DNA of 64,000 nucleotides from Methylobacterium sp. SyP6R (GTDB lineage Bacteria > Pseudomonadota > Alphaproteobacteria > Rhizobiales > Beijerinckiaceae): positions 3,844,501 through 3,908,500 of the forward strand of contig NZ_JAAQRC020000001.1 of the NCBI RefSeq assembly GCF_019216885.1, read 5' to 3'. A program made the translations under genes and the position numbers. Below the pieces are notes generated by a model that saw only the letters and a list, made by a program, of their open reading frames with translations, had not been told where the DNA came from and made no database searches. Positions 27,718-36,084 of the stretch are shown here, piece after piece (the first letter of the stretch is position 1; each line of letters opens with the position of its first letter).

Positions 27718-29132
27718 GCAACGCACCCCTGAAGGATGCTTACGACGTCGTGGTGATCGGCGCCGGCCCGGCGGGCCTCGCCGCGGCCGCCACCGCCGCC
27801 CAGGCCGGCCTGTCGGTCCTGCTCCTCGACGAGAATGCCGGCCCCGGCGGCCAGGTCTGGCGCGCCATCACCTCGACCCCGCTCGCCGACCGCGGCAAGC
27901 TCGGACCCGATTTCTGGAGTGGCGAGGCGCTGGTCCGGGCGTTGCGCGAGAGCGGCGCCGAGGTGATCCACCGCGCCACGGTGTGGAGCCTCGACACGGC
28001 GCTGGAGATCGGCGTCTCGATCGGCGGCGGCTCGGCCTTCGTCACCGCCCGGCGGGTGATCCTGGCGACAGGCGCCCTGGAGCGCCCCTTCCCGATTCCC
28101 GGCTGGACCTTGCCCGGCGTAATGACGGCGGGTGCGGCCCAGACGCTGCTCAAATCCTCCGGCCTGGTGCCGGACGAGCCGACGGTGATCGCCGGCCAGG
28201 GGCCGCTGCTGTGGCTGCTCTCGGCGCAGATCCTGCGCCTCGGCGGCCGGATCGACCGGATCCTCGACACCACCGACCGCAGGAACATCGTCGGCGCCCT
28301 GCCCCACGCGCTCGCCTTCGCGACCTCGCCGTATTTCCGCAAGGGCCTCGCGCTGATGCGCGAGGTGCGCGCGAAGGTGGGTGTCGTCTCCGGCGTCACC
28401 GATCTCGCCGCCCACGGCGAGGGAAAGCTGTCGCGCGTCACCTACAAGGTCGGCGCGCGGGAGGAGACCCTGCCGGCCTCGCTGCTGCTGCTGCATCAGG
28501 GCGTGGTGCCGAACGTCAACCTGGCGATGGCGGCGGGCGTCGAGCATGCCTGGGACGACGTCCAGCTCGCCTGGCTGCCGGTTCTGGGCAAGGATGGTGC
28601 GACCTCGGTCGCGGGCATCGCGGTGGCGGGCGACGGGGCCGGGATCGGCGGGGCCGAGGCCGCGGCGTTGCGCGGACGCCTCGCCGCGCTCGCGGCCGTC
28701 GAGGCCCTGGCGCCCGCATCCCGGGCCAAGCTCGAAGCGCGGGAGAGCGTGCTGGCCGACCTGACGCGGGCCGAGCGCGGCCGGCCCTTCCTCGACCTGC
28801 TGTTCCGGCCCGGAAAGCAGTTCCGCATCCCCTCCGACGACACGGTCGTCTGCCGCTGCGAGGAGATCACCGCCCGCGACATCCGCGAGGCGGTCGCCAT
28901 CGGGGCGACGGGGCCGAACCAGCTCAAGGCCTATCGCCGCACCGGCATGGGCCCGTGCCAGGGCCGGCTCTGCGGCCTCACCGTCACCGAGCTGATGGCC
29001 GAGGCGCGGGGGAAGACGCCGCAGGAGATCGGCTATTACCGCCTGCGCGCTCCCGTGAAACCGATCGCGCTGTCCGAGCTCGCCGCCCTGCCGAAGTCGA
29101 AGGCCGAGACCGAGGCGGTGGTGCGCGGATGA
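27714..29132 (+). CDS. Large FAD/NAD(P)-type subunit with BFD-like iron-sulfur domain (HcnB/OoxA-like)
   Basis: This 472-residue subunit has an N-terminal FAD-binding motif (DVVVIGAGPAGLAAAATAAQAG) and the linked GGQVWRAI motif of the pyridine-nucleotide-disulfide-oxidoreductase fold. Its C-terminal BFD-like domain has cluster ligands C380, C382, C415 and C420 (VVCRCEE and GPCQGRLCG). This architecture is that of HcnB, opine oxidase subunit A and D-hydroxyproline dehydrogenase. It starts with GTG overlapping the iron-sulfur gene and ends overlapping the next gene, so three subunits are coupled. The substrate is unknown. Confidence 0.88.
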   Translation: MSNAPLKDAYDVVVIGAGPAGLAAAATAAQAGLSVLLLDENAGPGGQVWRAITSTPLADRGKLGPDFWSGEALVRALRESGAEVIHRATVWSLDTALEIGVSIGGGSAFVTARRVILATGALERPFPIPGWTLPGVMTAGAAQTLLKSSGLVPDEPTVIAGQGPLLWLLSAQILRLGGRIDRILDTTDRRNIVGALPHALAFATSPYFRKGLALMREVRAKVGVVSGVTDLAAHGEGKLSRVTYKVGAREETLPASLLLLHQGVVPNVNLAMAAGVEHAWDDVQLAWLPVLGKDGATSVAGIAVAGDGAGIGGAEAAALRGRLAALAAVEALAPASRAKLEARESVLADLTRAERGRPFLDLLFRPGKQFRIPSDDTVVCRCEEITARDIREAVAIGATGPNQLKAYRRTGMGPCQGRLCGLTVTELMAEARGKTPQEIGYYRLRAPVKPIALSELAALPKSKAETEAVVRG

Positions 29133-30241
29133 CGGTGCTCACGGATGCCATCGTGGTCGGAGGCGGGATCCACGGCTGCTCCACCGCCTTGCATCTCTGC
29201 CGGGCCGGGCTGAAGCCCGTCCTGATCGAGAAGGACTATGCCGGCCGCCACGCCTCGGGCGTCAATGCCGGCGGGGTGCGCCAGCTCGCCCGCCACGTCG
29301 CCGAGATTCCGCTCTCGATCCGCGCGATGGATCTCTGGGAGCGGATCGGCGACCTCGTCGACGACGATTGCGGCTTCGAGAGCCACGGCCAGGTACTGGT
29401 CGCCGAGGACGATGCGGAACTCGCGGCCTGTTCCGAGCGGGTCGCGGAGCTTCACGGGCACGGCTTCACCCACGAGGAACTGATCGACGGGGCGGAACTG
29501 CGCCGCCTCGTGCCGGCGGTGGCCGAGACCTGCCCGGGCGGAATCGTCTCGCGCCGCGACGGCGCGGCGCAACCCGCCCGCACGGTGGCGGCGTTCCGGC
29601 GCAAGGCGGAACGGCTCGGCGCCATCGTGCGCGAGGGCGAGCCGGCGAAAAACGTGCGCCGTGAGGACGGGCTGTGGCGGGTCGATGTCGGGGCCGACAC
29701 CTATGCGGCGCCGGTCCTCGTCAACGCCGCCGGGGCCTGGGCCGGGCGCATCGCGGAATCCTTGGGCGAGCCGGTCCCGGTCGAGACCGTGGCGCCGATG
29801 CTGATGATCACCTCGCGCGTGCCGCACTTCATCGATCCGGTGGTGATCCTGCGCGGCCGCAAGCTGTCGTTCAAGCAATTTGCCAACGGCACGGTGCTGA
29901 TCGGCGGCGGGCACCTCGCGGTGCCGGACCAGGACAGGGGCACGACGGTGCTGAACTGGCGCCGCCTCGCCGAGAGCGCCCGCACGGTGTTCGAGCTGTT
30001 TCCGGTGATGCGCGAGGCCCAGATCCTGCGCGCCTGGGCGGGCATCGAGGCCAGGACCAAGGACGACCTGCCGGTCCTCGGGCCGAGCGCTTGGCATCCA
30101 GGCCTGTTTCACCAGTTCGGCTTCTCGCTGCACGGCTTCCAGCTCGGGCCGGGCGCGGGCGCCGTCATGGCCGAGCTCGTCGTCGAGGGCGGCACCCAGA
30201 CCCGGATCGGCGCGCTCGGCATCGAGCGTTTCCGATCCTGA
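29129..30241 (+). CDS. Catalytic flavin subunit (HcnC/OoxB-like, DAO family)
   Basis: This 370-residue DAO-family flavoprotein is the probable catalytic subunit of the trimeric dehydrogenase. The FAD-binding motif is DAIVVGGGIHGCSTALHLCRAG, followed by GRHASGVNAGGVRQLARH. The later part includes RAWAGIEARTKDDLPVLGPS and FGFSLHGFQLGPGAGAVMAELV. In HcnABC and opine oxidases this subunit oxidises the C-N bond of the substrate while the partner subunits carry electrons away. It overlaps the large subunit gene by 4 bases and is followed 17 bases later by a RidA gene. Confidence 0.86.
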   Translation: MTVLTDAIVVGGGIHGCSTALHLCRAGLKPVLIEKDYAGRHASGVNAGGVRQLARHVAEIPLSIRAMDLWERIGDLVDDDCGFESHGQVLVAEDDAELAACSERVAELHGHGFTHEELIDGAELRRLVPAVAETCPGGIVSRRDGAAQPARTVAAFRRKAERLGAIVREGEPAKNVRREDGLWRVDVGADTYAAPVLVNAAGAWAGRIAESLGEPVPVETVAPMLMITSRVPHFIDPVVILRGRKLSFKQFANGTVLIGGGHLAVPDQDRGTTVLNWRRLAESARTVFELFPVMREAQILRAWAGIEARTKDDLPVLGPSAWHPGLFHQFGFSLHGFQLGPGAGAVMAELVVEGGTQTRIGALGIERFRS

Positions 30242-30258
30242 CGTTCAAGGAGAATCCC

Positions 30259-30606
30259 ATGACCATCACCCGTTCGATCCGCACCCCGATCATGCACCGC
30301 GCCGTCGAGGTGAACGGCCTCGTCTTCATCGGCGGCACCATCGCGGACGACACCTCGGTGTCGATGGGCGCCCAGACCGAGAACATCTTAGGAAAAATCG
30401 CCGGCTACCTGAAGGAGGCCGGGACCGATGCCTCGCGCATCGTCGCCGCCACGATCTTCGTGACCGACCTGTCGCACAAGAAGGAGATGGATGCCGCCTG
30501 GACCCGCTTCTTCGGCGACGACCTGCCGGCCCGGGCGACGGTGGGGGTCGCGGATCTCGGCGGTGGTGCGATGATCGAGGTGGTGGTGACGGCGGCCAAG
30601 GGGTGA
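30259..30606 (+). CDS. RidA-family imine/enamine deaminase
   Basis: This 115-residue protein belongs to the RidA/YjgF family, which hydrolyses reactive enamines and imines made by amine-oxidising or PLP enzymes. Segments NGLVFIGGTIADD, AGTDASRIVAATIFVTDLS and RATVGVADLGGGAMIEVVVTA match the fold. The usual substrate-binding arginine appears to lie in the PARATVGV motif. AAGGAGAA precedes the ATG at 30259. Its position at the end of an amine-oxidation operon fits a role in clearing the imine product. Confidence 0.87.
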   Translation: MTITRSIRTPIMHRAVEVNGLVFIGGTIADDTSVSMGAQTENILGKIAGYLKEAGTDASRIVAATIFVTDLSHKKEMDAAWTRFFGDDLPARATVGVADLGGGAMIEVVVTAAKG

Positions 30607-30631
30607 TCTGACTCCGGCGTGATCTGATTCG

Positions 30632-30877
30632 ATACCGGTAAAGCGCGGGAAATCCCCTCTCCCCGCGGGCGGGGAGAGGCCTGAGCCCCCTTGTCGGGGC
30701 GAAGGGAGCCCGCAGGGCGAGGGTGAGGGGGAGGTACCGGAGGAGTCTCATCCGGAGAGACCCCCTCACCCTCGCTCCGGCTGCGCCTCCGCTTGCCGTG
30801 TCCCCTGAACGGTGACACGGCCCTCTCCCCGCCCGCGGGGAGAGGAGAAGCCCGCGCCCTTCCGGTCTCCCGACAGC
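30632..30877. repeat. Palindromic repeat family B, copy 3
   Basis: CCCTCTCCCCGCGGGCGGGG arms (from 30656) with inner CCCCCTCACCCTCGCTCC and its complement form a large dyad. Terminal GCGCGGG and CCCGCGC agree with the other copies. It lies between the convergent RidA and FecE-like genes and may serve both as a transcript end. No gene is seen in 30607-30942. Confidence 0.8.
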
Positions 30878-30942
30878 CCTGCCAATCGGGAGAAGAGCGG
30901 ATACGCTGACCCGTCACGTGAATGGATCGCACGTCGTCGCTG

Positions 30943-31695
30943 TCACGCCTCATCCTCGACGATGACGTACGGCCTCCCAGTCCCGAACTCCTCGACCCGA
31001 ACCCGCACCCCATACACCTCGGCGATCAACCCGGGCGTGACGACCTCCCGCGGCGGCCCGAAGGCCGCAAGGCCCCCCGCCGCCAGCACCAGCACCCGGT
31101 CGGCGATCCGCAGGGCCTGGTTGAGATCGTGGACCGTCACCAGGGTGACGATGCCGCGCTCCGCCGTGATCCGGCGGGTGATCGCGGCGACCTGCTGCTG
31201 ATGGCGCAGGTCGAGGGCGCTCGTCGGCTCGTCGAGGAGCATCACGTCGGGTTCCCGGCCAAGGGTCTGGGCGATCGAGACCAGCTGGCGCTGGCCGCCC
31301 GACAATTCCCCGAGATTGCGAAACGCCAGCGCCTCGATGTCGAGGAGGTGCAGCAGCGCCTCGACCTTCGCCAGGGCCTCGTCCTCGACCCGCCAGGATG
31401 CATCGCGCTTCACCGCGAGCAGGATCGATTCGAACACCGTCAGAACCGCAGTGGCGGTCGAGTCCTGCGGCAGGTAGCAGGCGCGGGCCGGCCGCGGCGT
31501 CCCGGTCTCCATGTGTACGCGGCCGGGGCCGCCGACGAGGCCGGCGATGCGCCGCAACAGGGTCGACTTGCCGGCCCCGTTGGGGCCGATCACCGCCACC
31601 ACCTCCCCGCCCCGCATCGCCGGGACGGTGACATGGTCCAGGACCGTCCGCGCGCCGTAGCGCACGCCGACGGCATCGAGCGCGAGGGTGATCAC
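30943..31695 (-). CDS. Fec-type iron-siderophore ABC transporter ATPase
   Basis: This 250-residue ATPase is of the FecE/FepC type that powers uptake of iron-siderophore complexes. It has Walker A GPNGAGKSTLL, signature LSGGQRQLVSIAQTL and Walker [13 protein letters not shown], with switch histidine in VTVHDLNQAL. The GTG start at 31695 overlaps the permease stop by 4 bases. It is the last gene of the minus-strand metallophore locus and should import the ferric form of the product made by the genes upstream. Confidence 0.94.
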   Translation of the reverse strand: MITLALDAVGVRYGARTVLDHVTVPAMRGGEVVAVIGPNGAGKSTLLRRIAGLVGGPGRVHMETGTPRPARACYLPQDSTATAVLTVFESILLAVKRDASWRVEDEALAKVEALLHLLDIEALAFRNLGELSGGQRQLVSIAQTLGREPDVMLLDEPTSALDLRHQQQVAAITRRITAERGIVTLVTVHDLNQALRIADRVLVLAAGGLAAFGPPREVVTPGLIAEVYGVRVRVEEFGTGRPYVIVEDEA

Positions 31696-32738
31696 CAGGC
31701 CCGCCTCCGGCTCGACAGGATCAGGCTGAAGAAGAACGGCACGCCGACCAGCGCGGTGACGATGCCGATCGGCACCAGCGCGCCTGGGATGATCGACTTG
31801 CTGGCGACCGAGGCGGCGGAGAGAATCGCCGCCCCGGCGAGCGCCGAGGCCGGCAGGAAGAAGCGCTGGTCCTCGCCGATGACCATGCGGGCGATGTGCG
31901 GGCCGACCAGCCCGACGAAGCCGATCGTGCCCACGAAGGCGACCGGCACCGCGGCGATGAGCGAGACCAGCAGCATCGTCTCGAGCCGCAGGCGCCGCAC
32001 GTCGATGCCGTAGCTCGCCGCCTTGTCGTCGCCGAGCCGCAGCACCGTGAGCGACCAGGCCCGGCGCAGGAAGAACGGCAGCGTCACGGCGAGCGCCGCG
32101 CTCGTGAGCGCCAGCTTGTGCCAGGTGGTGCGGGCGAGACTCCCCATCGTCCAGAACACCACGGCGCTCAGCGCCTGGTCGGAGGCGAAGAACTGGAGCA
32201 GGGCGGTCAACGCGTTGAAGGTGAACACGAGCGCGATGCCGAGCAGGATCACCGTCTCGGTCGTGGCGCCCCGCATCCGGCTGAGCGCGTGGATCAGCAG
32301 GGCGGCCGCCATCGCGACCACGAAGGCGTTGAGCGGCACGCCGTAATCGGGCGCGAACGGCACGAGGGAGACACCGGTCACCAGGGCGAGCGCGGCGCCG
32401 AAGCCGGCCGCGGCCGAGATCCCGAGGGTGAAGGGGCTGGCGAGGGGGTTGGCGAGGATCGTCTGCATCTGCGCCCCGGCGATCGCCAGCGCCGCCCCCG
32501 TCACCACCGCCATCAGGGCGACCGGCATGCGCAGCTCCCAGACCACGACGCGTAGCGCCGGCGTCACGTGGGCGGGCCTCGCCACCGCCTCGATCACCTG
32601 GGCGATCCCGTAGCGCGTCGGCCCGATCGTCAGGTCGGCGAGGAAGCAGGCGAGGACGAGGGCGGTGAGGCCCGCCAGCACGACGAGGCGGCGCCGGACG
32701 AGGGCCCGGTAGGATGCGGCGGAATCGGCACCTCTCAC
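31692..32738 (-). CDS. FecCD-type siderophore ABC transporter permease
   Basis: This 348-residue inner-membrane protein is a single-gene FecCD-family permease that probably works as a homodimer. Hydrophobic segments start at LVVLAGLTALVLACFLADLT. Family motifs include LRMPVALMAVVTGAALAIAG, ANPLASPFTLGISAAAGFGA and GFVGLVGPHIARMVIGEDQR. The GTG start at 32738 overlaps the binding-protein stop, so the three importer genes are translationally coupled. Confidence 0.93.
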   Translation of the reverse strand: MRGADSAASYRALVRRRLVVLAGLTALVLACFLADLTIGPTRYGIAQVIEAVARPAHVTPALRVVVWELRMPVALMAVVTGAALAIAGAQMQTILANPLASPFTLGISAAAGFGAALALVTGVSLVPFAPDYGVPLNAFVVAMAAALLIHALSRMRGATTETVILLGIALVFTFNALTALLQFFASDQALSAVVFWTMGSLARTTWHKLALTSAALAVTLPFFLRRAWSLTVLRLGDDKAASYGIDVRRLRLETMLLVSLIAAVPVAFVGTIGFVGLVGPHIARMVIGEDQRFFLPASALAGAAILSAASVASKSIIPGALVPIGIVTALVGVPFFFSLILSSRRRAW

Positions 32739-33883
32739 GGCGCGCGCTCCAGGCTGATCCAGTAGCCGGGCTCGTAGGGCACCGGCAGGAAGCGCTCGTG
32801 CAGGGTGCGGAAGGTCGCCTCCGGGTCGAGATCGGCGAACAGCTCGGGATGGAGCCACTTCGCGATCCGCTGGATCGCCACGAACTGGTAGGGATTGTTG
32901 TAGAATTGGTGCCAGATCGCGTGGACTTGCCCGGTGCGAACCGCCTTCGTGCCCTTGAAGGCGGGACGGGTCATCAGGGCCGCGAGCTTGCGGCGGGCCT
33001 CCGCCAGGTCGGCACCGGGGCCGAGCCCAACCCAGGCCCCGCCCGGCTGGAACGCCTCGAAGTTGCCGCCGGTGGCGATCACCACGTCGGGATCGGCGGC
33101 CAGCACCGCTTCCGGGTTGAGGATGCCGAAGGTGCCCGGGATCACGCCGCTGCCGAGGTTGCGGCCGCCGGCCATCTCGACCATGCGGCCGAAATTCTCC
33201 GCCCCGAACGACAGGCAGCATTCGTCGGAATAGCCCGGGATGCGGTCGAGCATCACCAGGGGGCGCTTCACGTCCCCGGCCCGGGCCAGCCGGTCGGTGA
33301 CCCGGGCGATCTCGGCGTCCCGGAACGCGATCAGCGCCTCGGCCACCTCCTCCCGGCCCATCAGCCGTCCGAGCAGGCGGATCGAGGGCGTCGTGTTGAC
33401 GAAGGGCTTCTCGCGGAAATCGACGTAGGCGACCGGGATGCCGAGGGCGGCGAGCCGCTCCACCAGCCGGCCCTCCTCGCTCGCGATCCTGGCCTCGAGG
33501 TTGAGCAGGATCACGTCGGGCTGGAGCGCGATGGCGCGCTCCACGTCGAAGGTGCCGTCGCGCATGCCGTTGAAGAGCGGGATGTCGGCGGCTGCCGGGT
33601 AGAGGCGCCGGTACAGCCGCCAGGTGTCGGGATCGGAGGTGATGAGGTCGTTGCGCCAGCCGACGACCCGGCCGAAGGGGTTCTTTCGGTCGAGGGCGCC
33701 GACCACGAAGATCTGCCGGCCCTCGCCGAGGATCATGCGGCGCACCGGGCGCGCGACGGCGATTCGACGGCCGAGCACGTCGGTCAGGGTCTCGGACGGG
33801 GCTTGCGCCCGCGCGGCGGAGGGCAGCGCGAGGCAGGCGGCGGCTCCCTGGAGGAGGCGGCGCCGGGTGATCGTCGCGCTCAT
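32735..33883 (-). CDS. Fec-type periplasmic siderophore-binding protein
   Basis: This 382-residue protein is a class III (FhuD/FecB-type) periplasmic binding protein for iron complexes. The N-terminus TRRRLLQGAAACLALPSAARA looks like a twin-arginine signal. The mature part contains LTDVLGRRIAVARPVRRMIL, the DVILLNLEA strand, then ADPDVVIATGG and VHAIWHQFYNNPYQFVAIQR. It is longer than E. coli FepB-type proteins (about 300-320), which fits the FecB-like group seen in alphaproteobacteria. It starts 251 bases after the SbnI-like stop across repeat C. It should deliver the ferric metallophore to the permease. Confidence 0.9.
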   Translation of the reverse strand: MSATITRRRLLQGAAACLALPSAARAQAPSETLTDVLGRRIAVARPVRRMILGEGRQIFVVGALDRKNPFGRVVGWRNDLITSDPDTWRLYRRLYPAAADIPLFNGMRDGTFDVERAIALQPDVILLNLEARIASEEGRLVERLAALGIPVAYVDFREKPFVNTTPSIRLLGRLMGREEVAEALIAFRDAEIARVTDRLARAGDVKRPLVMLDRIPGYSDECCLSFGAENFGRMVEMAGGRNLGSGVIPGTFGILNPEAVLAADPDVVIATGGNFEAFQPGGAWVGLGPGADLAEARRKLAALMTRPAFKGTKAVRTGQVHAIWHQFYNNPYQFVAIQRIAKWLHPELFADLDPEATFRTLHERFLPVPYEPGYWISLERAP

Positions 33884-33909
33884 CCGTGCTGACGACCGAG
33901 CGCTGGAGC

Positions 33910-34164
33910 TTGCCAGTTCACGCAACGCCTTCAAACTCCAACCCTTTAGTGGATATGGCGCTTTCCCCTCCCCCTTGTGGGGAGGGGTTAGGGGTGGGGG
34001 TGGTGCCGGATAAAGCGCTGCGGTGCCTCCTGCACCACCCCCACCTCCAGCTCCTCCCCACAACTTGCAGCGATTCCGGGCAAGCCCGGGATCGCCGGGG
34101 GGAGGAGAGGCGCGCTGCCTTCGAACGGGGACATCACTCGGACCGCGATGTGTGACGGCGAGAG
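33910..34164. repeat. Repeat family C, copy 1 (degenerate MITE-like element)
   Basis: It shares the core TTTCCCCTCCCCCTTGTGGG and GGTTAGGGGTGGGGGTGGTG with the 221-bp element at 40581. Here an extra segment of about 37 bp (34073-34109) interrupts the right arm. Terminal sequences are diverged (GCCAGTTCAC on the left; revcomp CGCCGTCACACATC on the right) but resemble the inverted ends of the other copy. Its right end lies within the coding end of the SbnI-like gene and supplies that gene's stop codon. Confidence 0.65.
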
Positions 34165-34658
34165 GGCACCAGGGCGGGGCCGGCGTTGGACGCCCGGGTG
34201 AGGGCGCGCATCGTCAGGCCGGCGCGGGAGGCGCGCTCGCGCGATCCGATCCTGTCGGTGAGGGACGCGAGGGGAACCGGCCGGGCCGGGCGCGGCGGGA
34301 AGACGTGGCGGGTCGTCTTGTGCGGGTATAGCCTGCCGCTCATCGCGCGGGCCAGGACCTCGGCCCGGGTCGGCGCGACTTCCGGCCGCCAGGAGAGTAG
34401 CTCGACCTCGTCATAGTCGAAGACCTGGACCGGGACCCGGGCGAGGCCGAGTTCCCGCGCGGCGGCGAGCCGGTGATGGCCGTCGAGGAGCGCGTGCACG
34501 CTCTCCTCGATGCAGATCGGTTGCGTCCAGGCCTGCTCGGCCAGGATCATCGCGACGACCTCGCGCACCCGCGCGAGGATCGTCTCCTCCGTCGGGCGCA
34601 GCAGCCGCACGGGCAGGAGGAGGCAATCGGGACCGGTCATGAGGAGGGATTCCTTCAT
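34134..34658 (-). CDS. SbnI-like ParB/Srx-fold protein, probable L-serine kinase family
   Basis: This 174-residue protein contains a ParB-like fold with SVHALLDGHHRLAAARELGLARVPVQVF, the DGHHR motif of the SbnI/SerK group. SbnI phosphorylates free L-serine to O-phosphoserine, the substrate of SbnA, and also regulates the staphyloferrin B operon. It sits between an MFS exporter and the ABC importer in a metallophore locus, not with partition genes, which favours an SbnI-like role over a plasmid ParB role. S. aureus SbnI has about 250 residues, so the C-terminus looks truncated. The last nine or ten codons (TSRSE stop) lie inside repeat C copy 1. Its ATG overlaps the MFS stop by 4 bases. Kinase activity is inferred. 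Confidence 0.7.
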   Translation of the reverse strand: MKESLLMTGPDCLLLPVRLLRPTEETILARVREVVAMILAEQAWTQPICIEESVHALLDGHHRLAAARELGLARVPVQVFDYDEVELLSWRPEVAPTRAEVLARAMSGRLYPHKTTRHVFPPRPARPVPLASLTDRIGSRERASRAGLTMRALTRASNAGPALVPSRRHTSRSE

Positions 34659-35863
34659 GGTGATGGGCTCAGTGTCGCCGGGGACCGGCTGTCCTGCGCT
34701 TGGCGCACCCGGAGCAGGAGCCCGCAGGAGACCAGGTACAGGGCCGCGACGGCGGGGAAGATCGCAGCCGACCCCGCCGCCTGGCTGACGAGGCCGCCCA
34801 ACGCCACGCCCGCCATCGAGGAGGCCTGGGTCGTGCTCTGCACGATTCCGAGGATGTGGCCCTGCCGGTGCGCCGCCGCCTCGCGCGAGATGAGGCCGGT
34901 CAGGACCGGGGTCGTGGCGCCGAGAAGCGCGCCCCAGGCGCCATAGCTCGCCGCGAAGACCACGATGCTGGGGGTGGTGCCCGCGACGAGCGCGACGCCC
35001 GCGCAGGCGATGGCCACGAGGGCGATGCCGCCGAGTGTCGCCTGCCGCGTCCGGCCCTCGAACAGCCGCGCCCAGAGGGCGGCGGAGGCGACGAAGCCCG
35101 TCGCCATCAGCCCGTAGCAGAGGCCGATCACCCAGTTCTCGACCCCGAAGGTGCCCCGCACGTAGAGCGAGAACGGCATCTGCGGCAGGAGCCGGCTCGC
35201 CAGCAGGCCGCCATGGGCCAGCAGGAGGCCGAGGATCACCGGGTTGCGCCAGACGGAGGCTGCCGGCGCCGCCGCCCCGGCCGGGTGTTTCGGGGTTGGG
35301 CGCGTCGCCGGCAGGAGCGCCGCCACGCAGAGGCCGCAGGCCACGCAGAGCGCCGACGCGGCGGCGTTGATCCAGAAGAAGCTCGCATGGTCGAGGATGA
35401 CGCCGCCGAGGACGGCGCCGCCGAGCGACCCGACATTGGTCGAGACCTGCAGGAAGGCGAACAGCCGGCCGCGACGCTCCGCCGTGACGAGGCCGACCCC
35501 GTAGGCCTGGGCCGGGGCCGAGAACCCGGCGCAGGCGCCCTGCATGAAGCGTAAGCCGACGATCGTCCATGGATCGCCCGCGAGAGCGAGGCCGAGCTGG
35601 GTCAGGGCGAGGCCGGCGAGCGCGCGCAGCATCATCGGCTTGTGGCCGTAGCGGTCCCCGACCCGGCCCCAGAGGCTGCCGGTGAGCGCGATGCCGAGCA
35701 TCGGGGCGATGTAGGTGCCGGTGGCCGCCACGCTGAAGGCGAGGTCCGAGGCGCTGATCTCCTTCAGCCGCAGCGGCCAGAACGGCCCGCTCATCTCCAT
35801 CGCCGTCATCGTGATGAGCTGGATGGTAAAGAGCAGGCGGAGGGTGCCGGGGGTGCCTGCCAT
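34655..35863 (-). CDS. MFS exporter, probably for the metallophore
   Basis: This 402-residue protein has about twelve hydrophobic segments of the major facilitator superfamily. The first loop motif region is GSLWGRVGDRYGHKPMMLRA, matching the GxxxDRxGR signature between TM2 and TM3. Similar exporters (SbnD) sit in staphyloferrin B clusters and release the finished siderophore. I chose the ATG at 35863 (MAGTPGTLRLL); in-frame ATGs at 35893 and 35914 are possible but begin with polar sequence and have weak ribosome sites. It is coupled to the SbnI-like gene by an ATGA overlap and follows repeat A copy 4. Confidence 0.85.
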   Translation of the reverse strand: MAGTPGTLRLLFTIQLITMTAMEMSGPFWPLRLKEISASDLAFSVAATGTYIAPMLGIALTGSLWGRVGDRYGHKPMMLRALAGLALTQLGLALAGDPWTIVGLRFMQGACAGFSAPAQAYGVGLVTAERRGRLFAFLQVSTNVGSLGGAVLGGVILDHASFFWINAAASALCVACGLCVAALLPATRPTPKHPAGAAAPAASVWRNPVILGLLLAHGGLLASRLLPQMPFSLYVRGTFGVENWVIGLCYGLMATGFVASAALWARLFEGRTRQATLGGIALVAIACAGVALVAGTTPSIVVFAASYGAWGALLGATTPVLTGLISREAAAHRQGHILGIVQSTTQASSMAGVALGGLVSQAAGSAAIFPAVAALYLVSCGLLLRVRQAQDSRSPATLSPSP

Positions 35864-35896
35864 GTCGGAGCCTGGTCGACCAATCAATGTCATTCG

Positions 35897-36039
35897 TCCC
35901 ATCCACGACCTCATCCTGAGGTGTTGGTCGATCGAAGATCGACTGACCTCGAAGGAGGGCTCCAGACATCACCGAGACGTCTGGAGGCCTCCTTCGAGGC
36001 TCCTTTCAGTCGCACCTCAGGATGAGGTCGCGGGTGGGA
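35897..36039. repeat. Palindromic repeat family A, copy 4
   Basis: Arms CGACCTCATCCTGAGGTG (35906) and CACCTCAGGATGAGGTCG (36013) with inner GAAGGAGGGCTCCAGAC and its diverged partner form a long hairpin. The flanks GTCCCATCCA and CGGGTGGGAC are also complementary. It lies between the NIS synthetase and MFS genes of the metallophore locus. Confidence 0.85.
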
Positions 36040-36084
36040 CAGAAAAATTCCATGCGATGCCGTGATCGCCGGTTGAACAGAATC

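Noticed and set aside
30632..30877. CRISPR array or tandem repeat from the family B elements
   Set aside because: The repeats are single palindromic elements dispersed between genes, with no regular spacers and no cas genes.
34134..34658. ParB-like protein as a third plasmid partition gene
   Set aside because: It has only the short DGHHR ParB/Srx fold without a helix-turn-helix DNA-binding region. It is coupled to a siderophore exporter gene, so an SbnI-like role is better supported.
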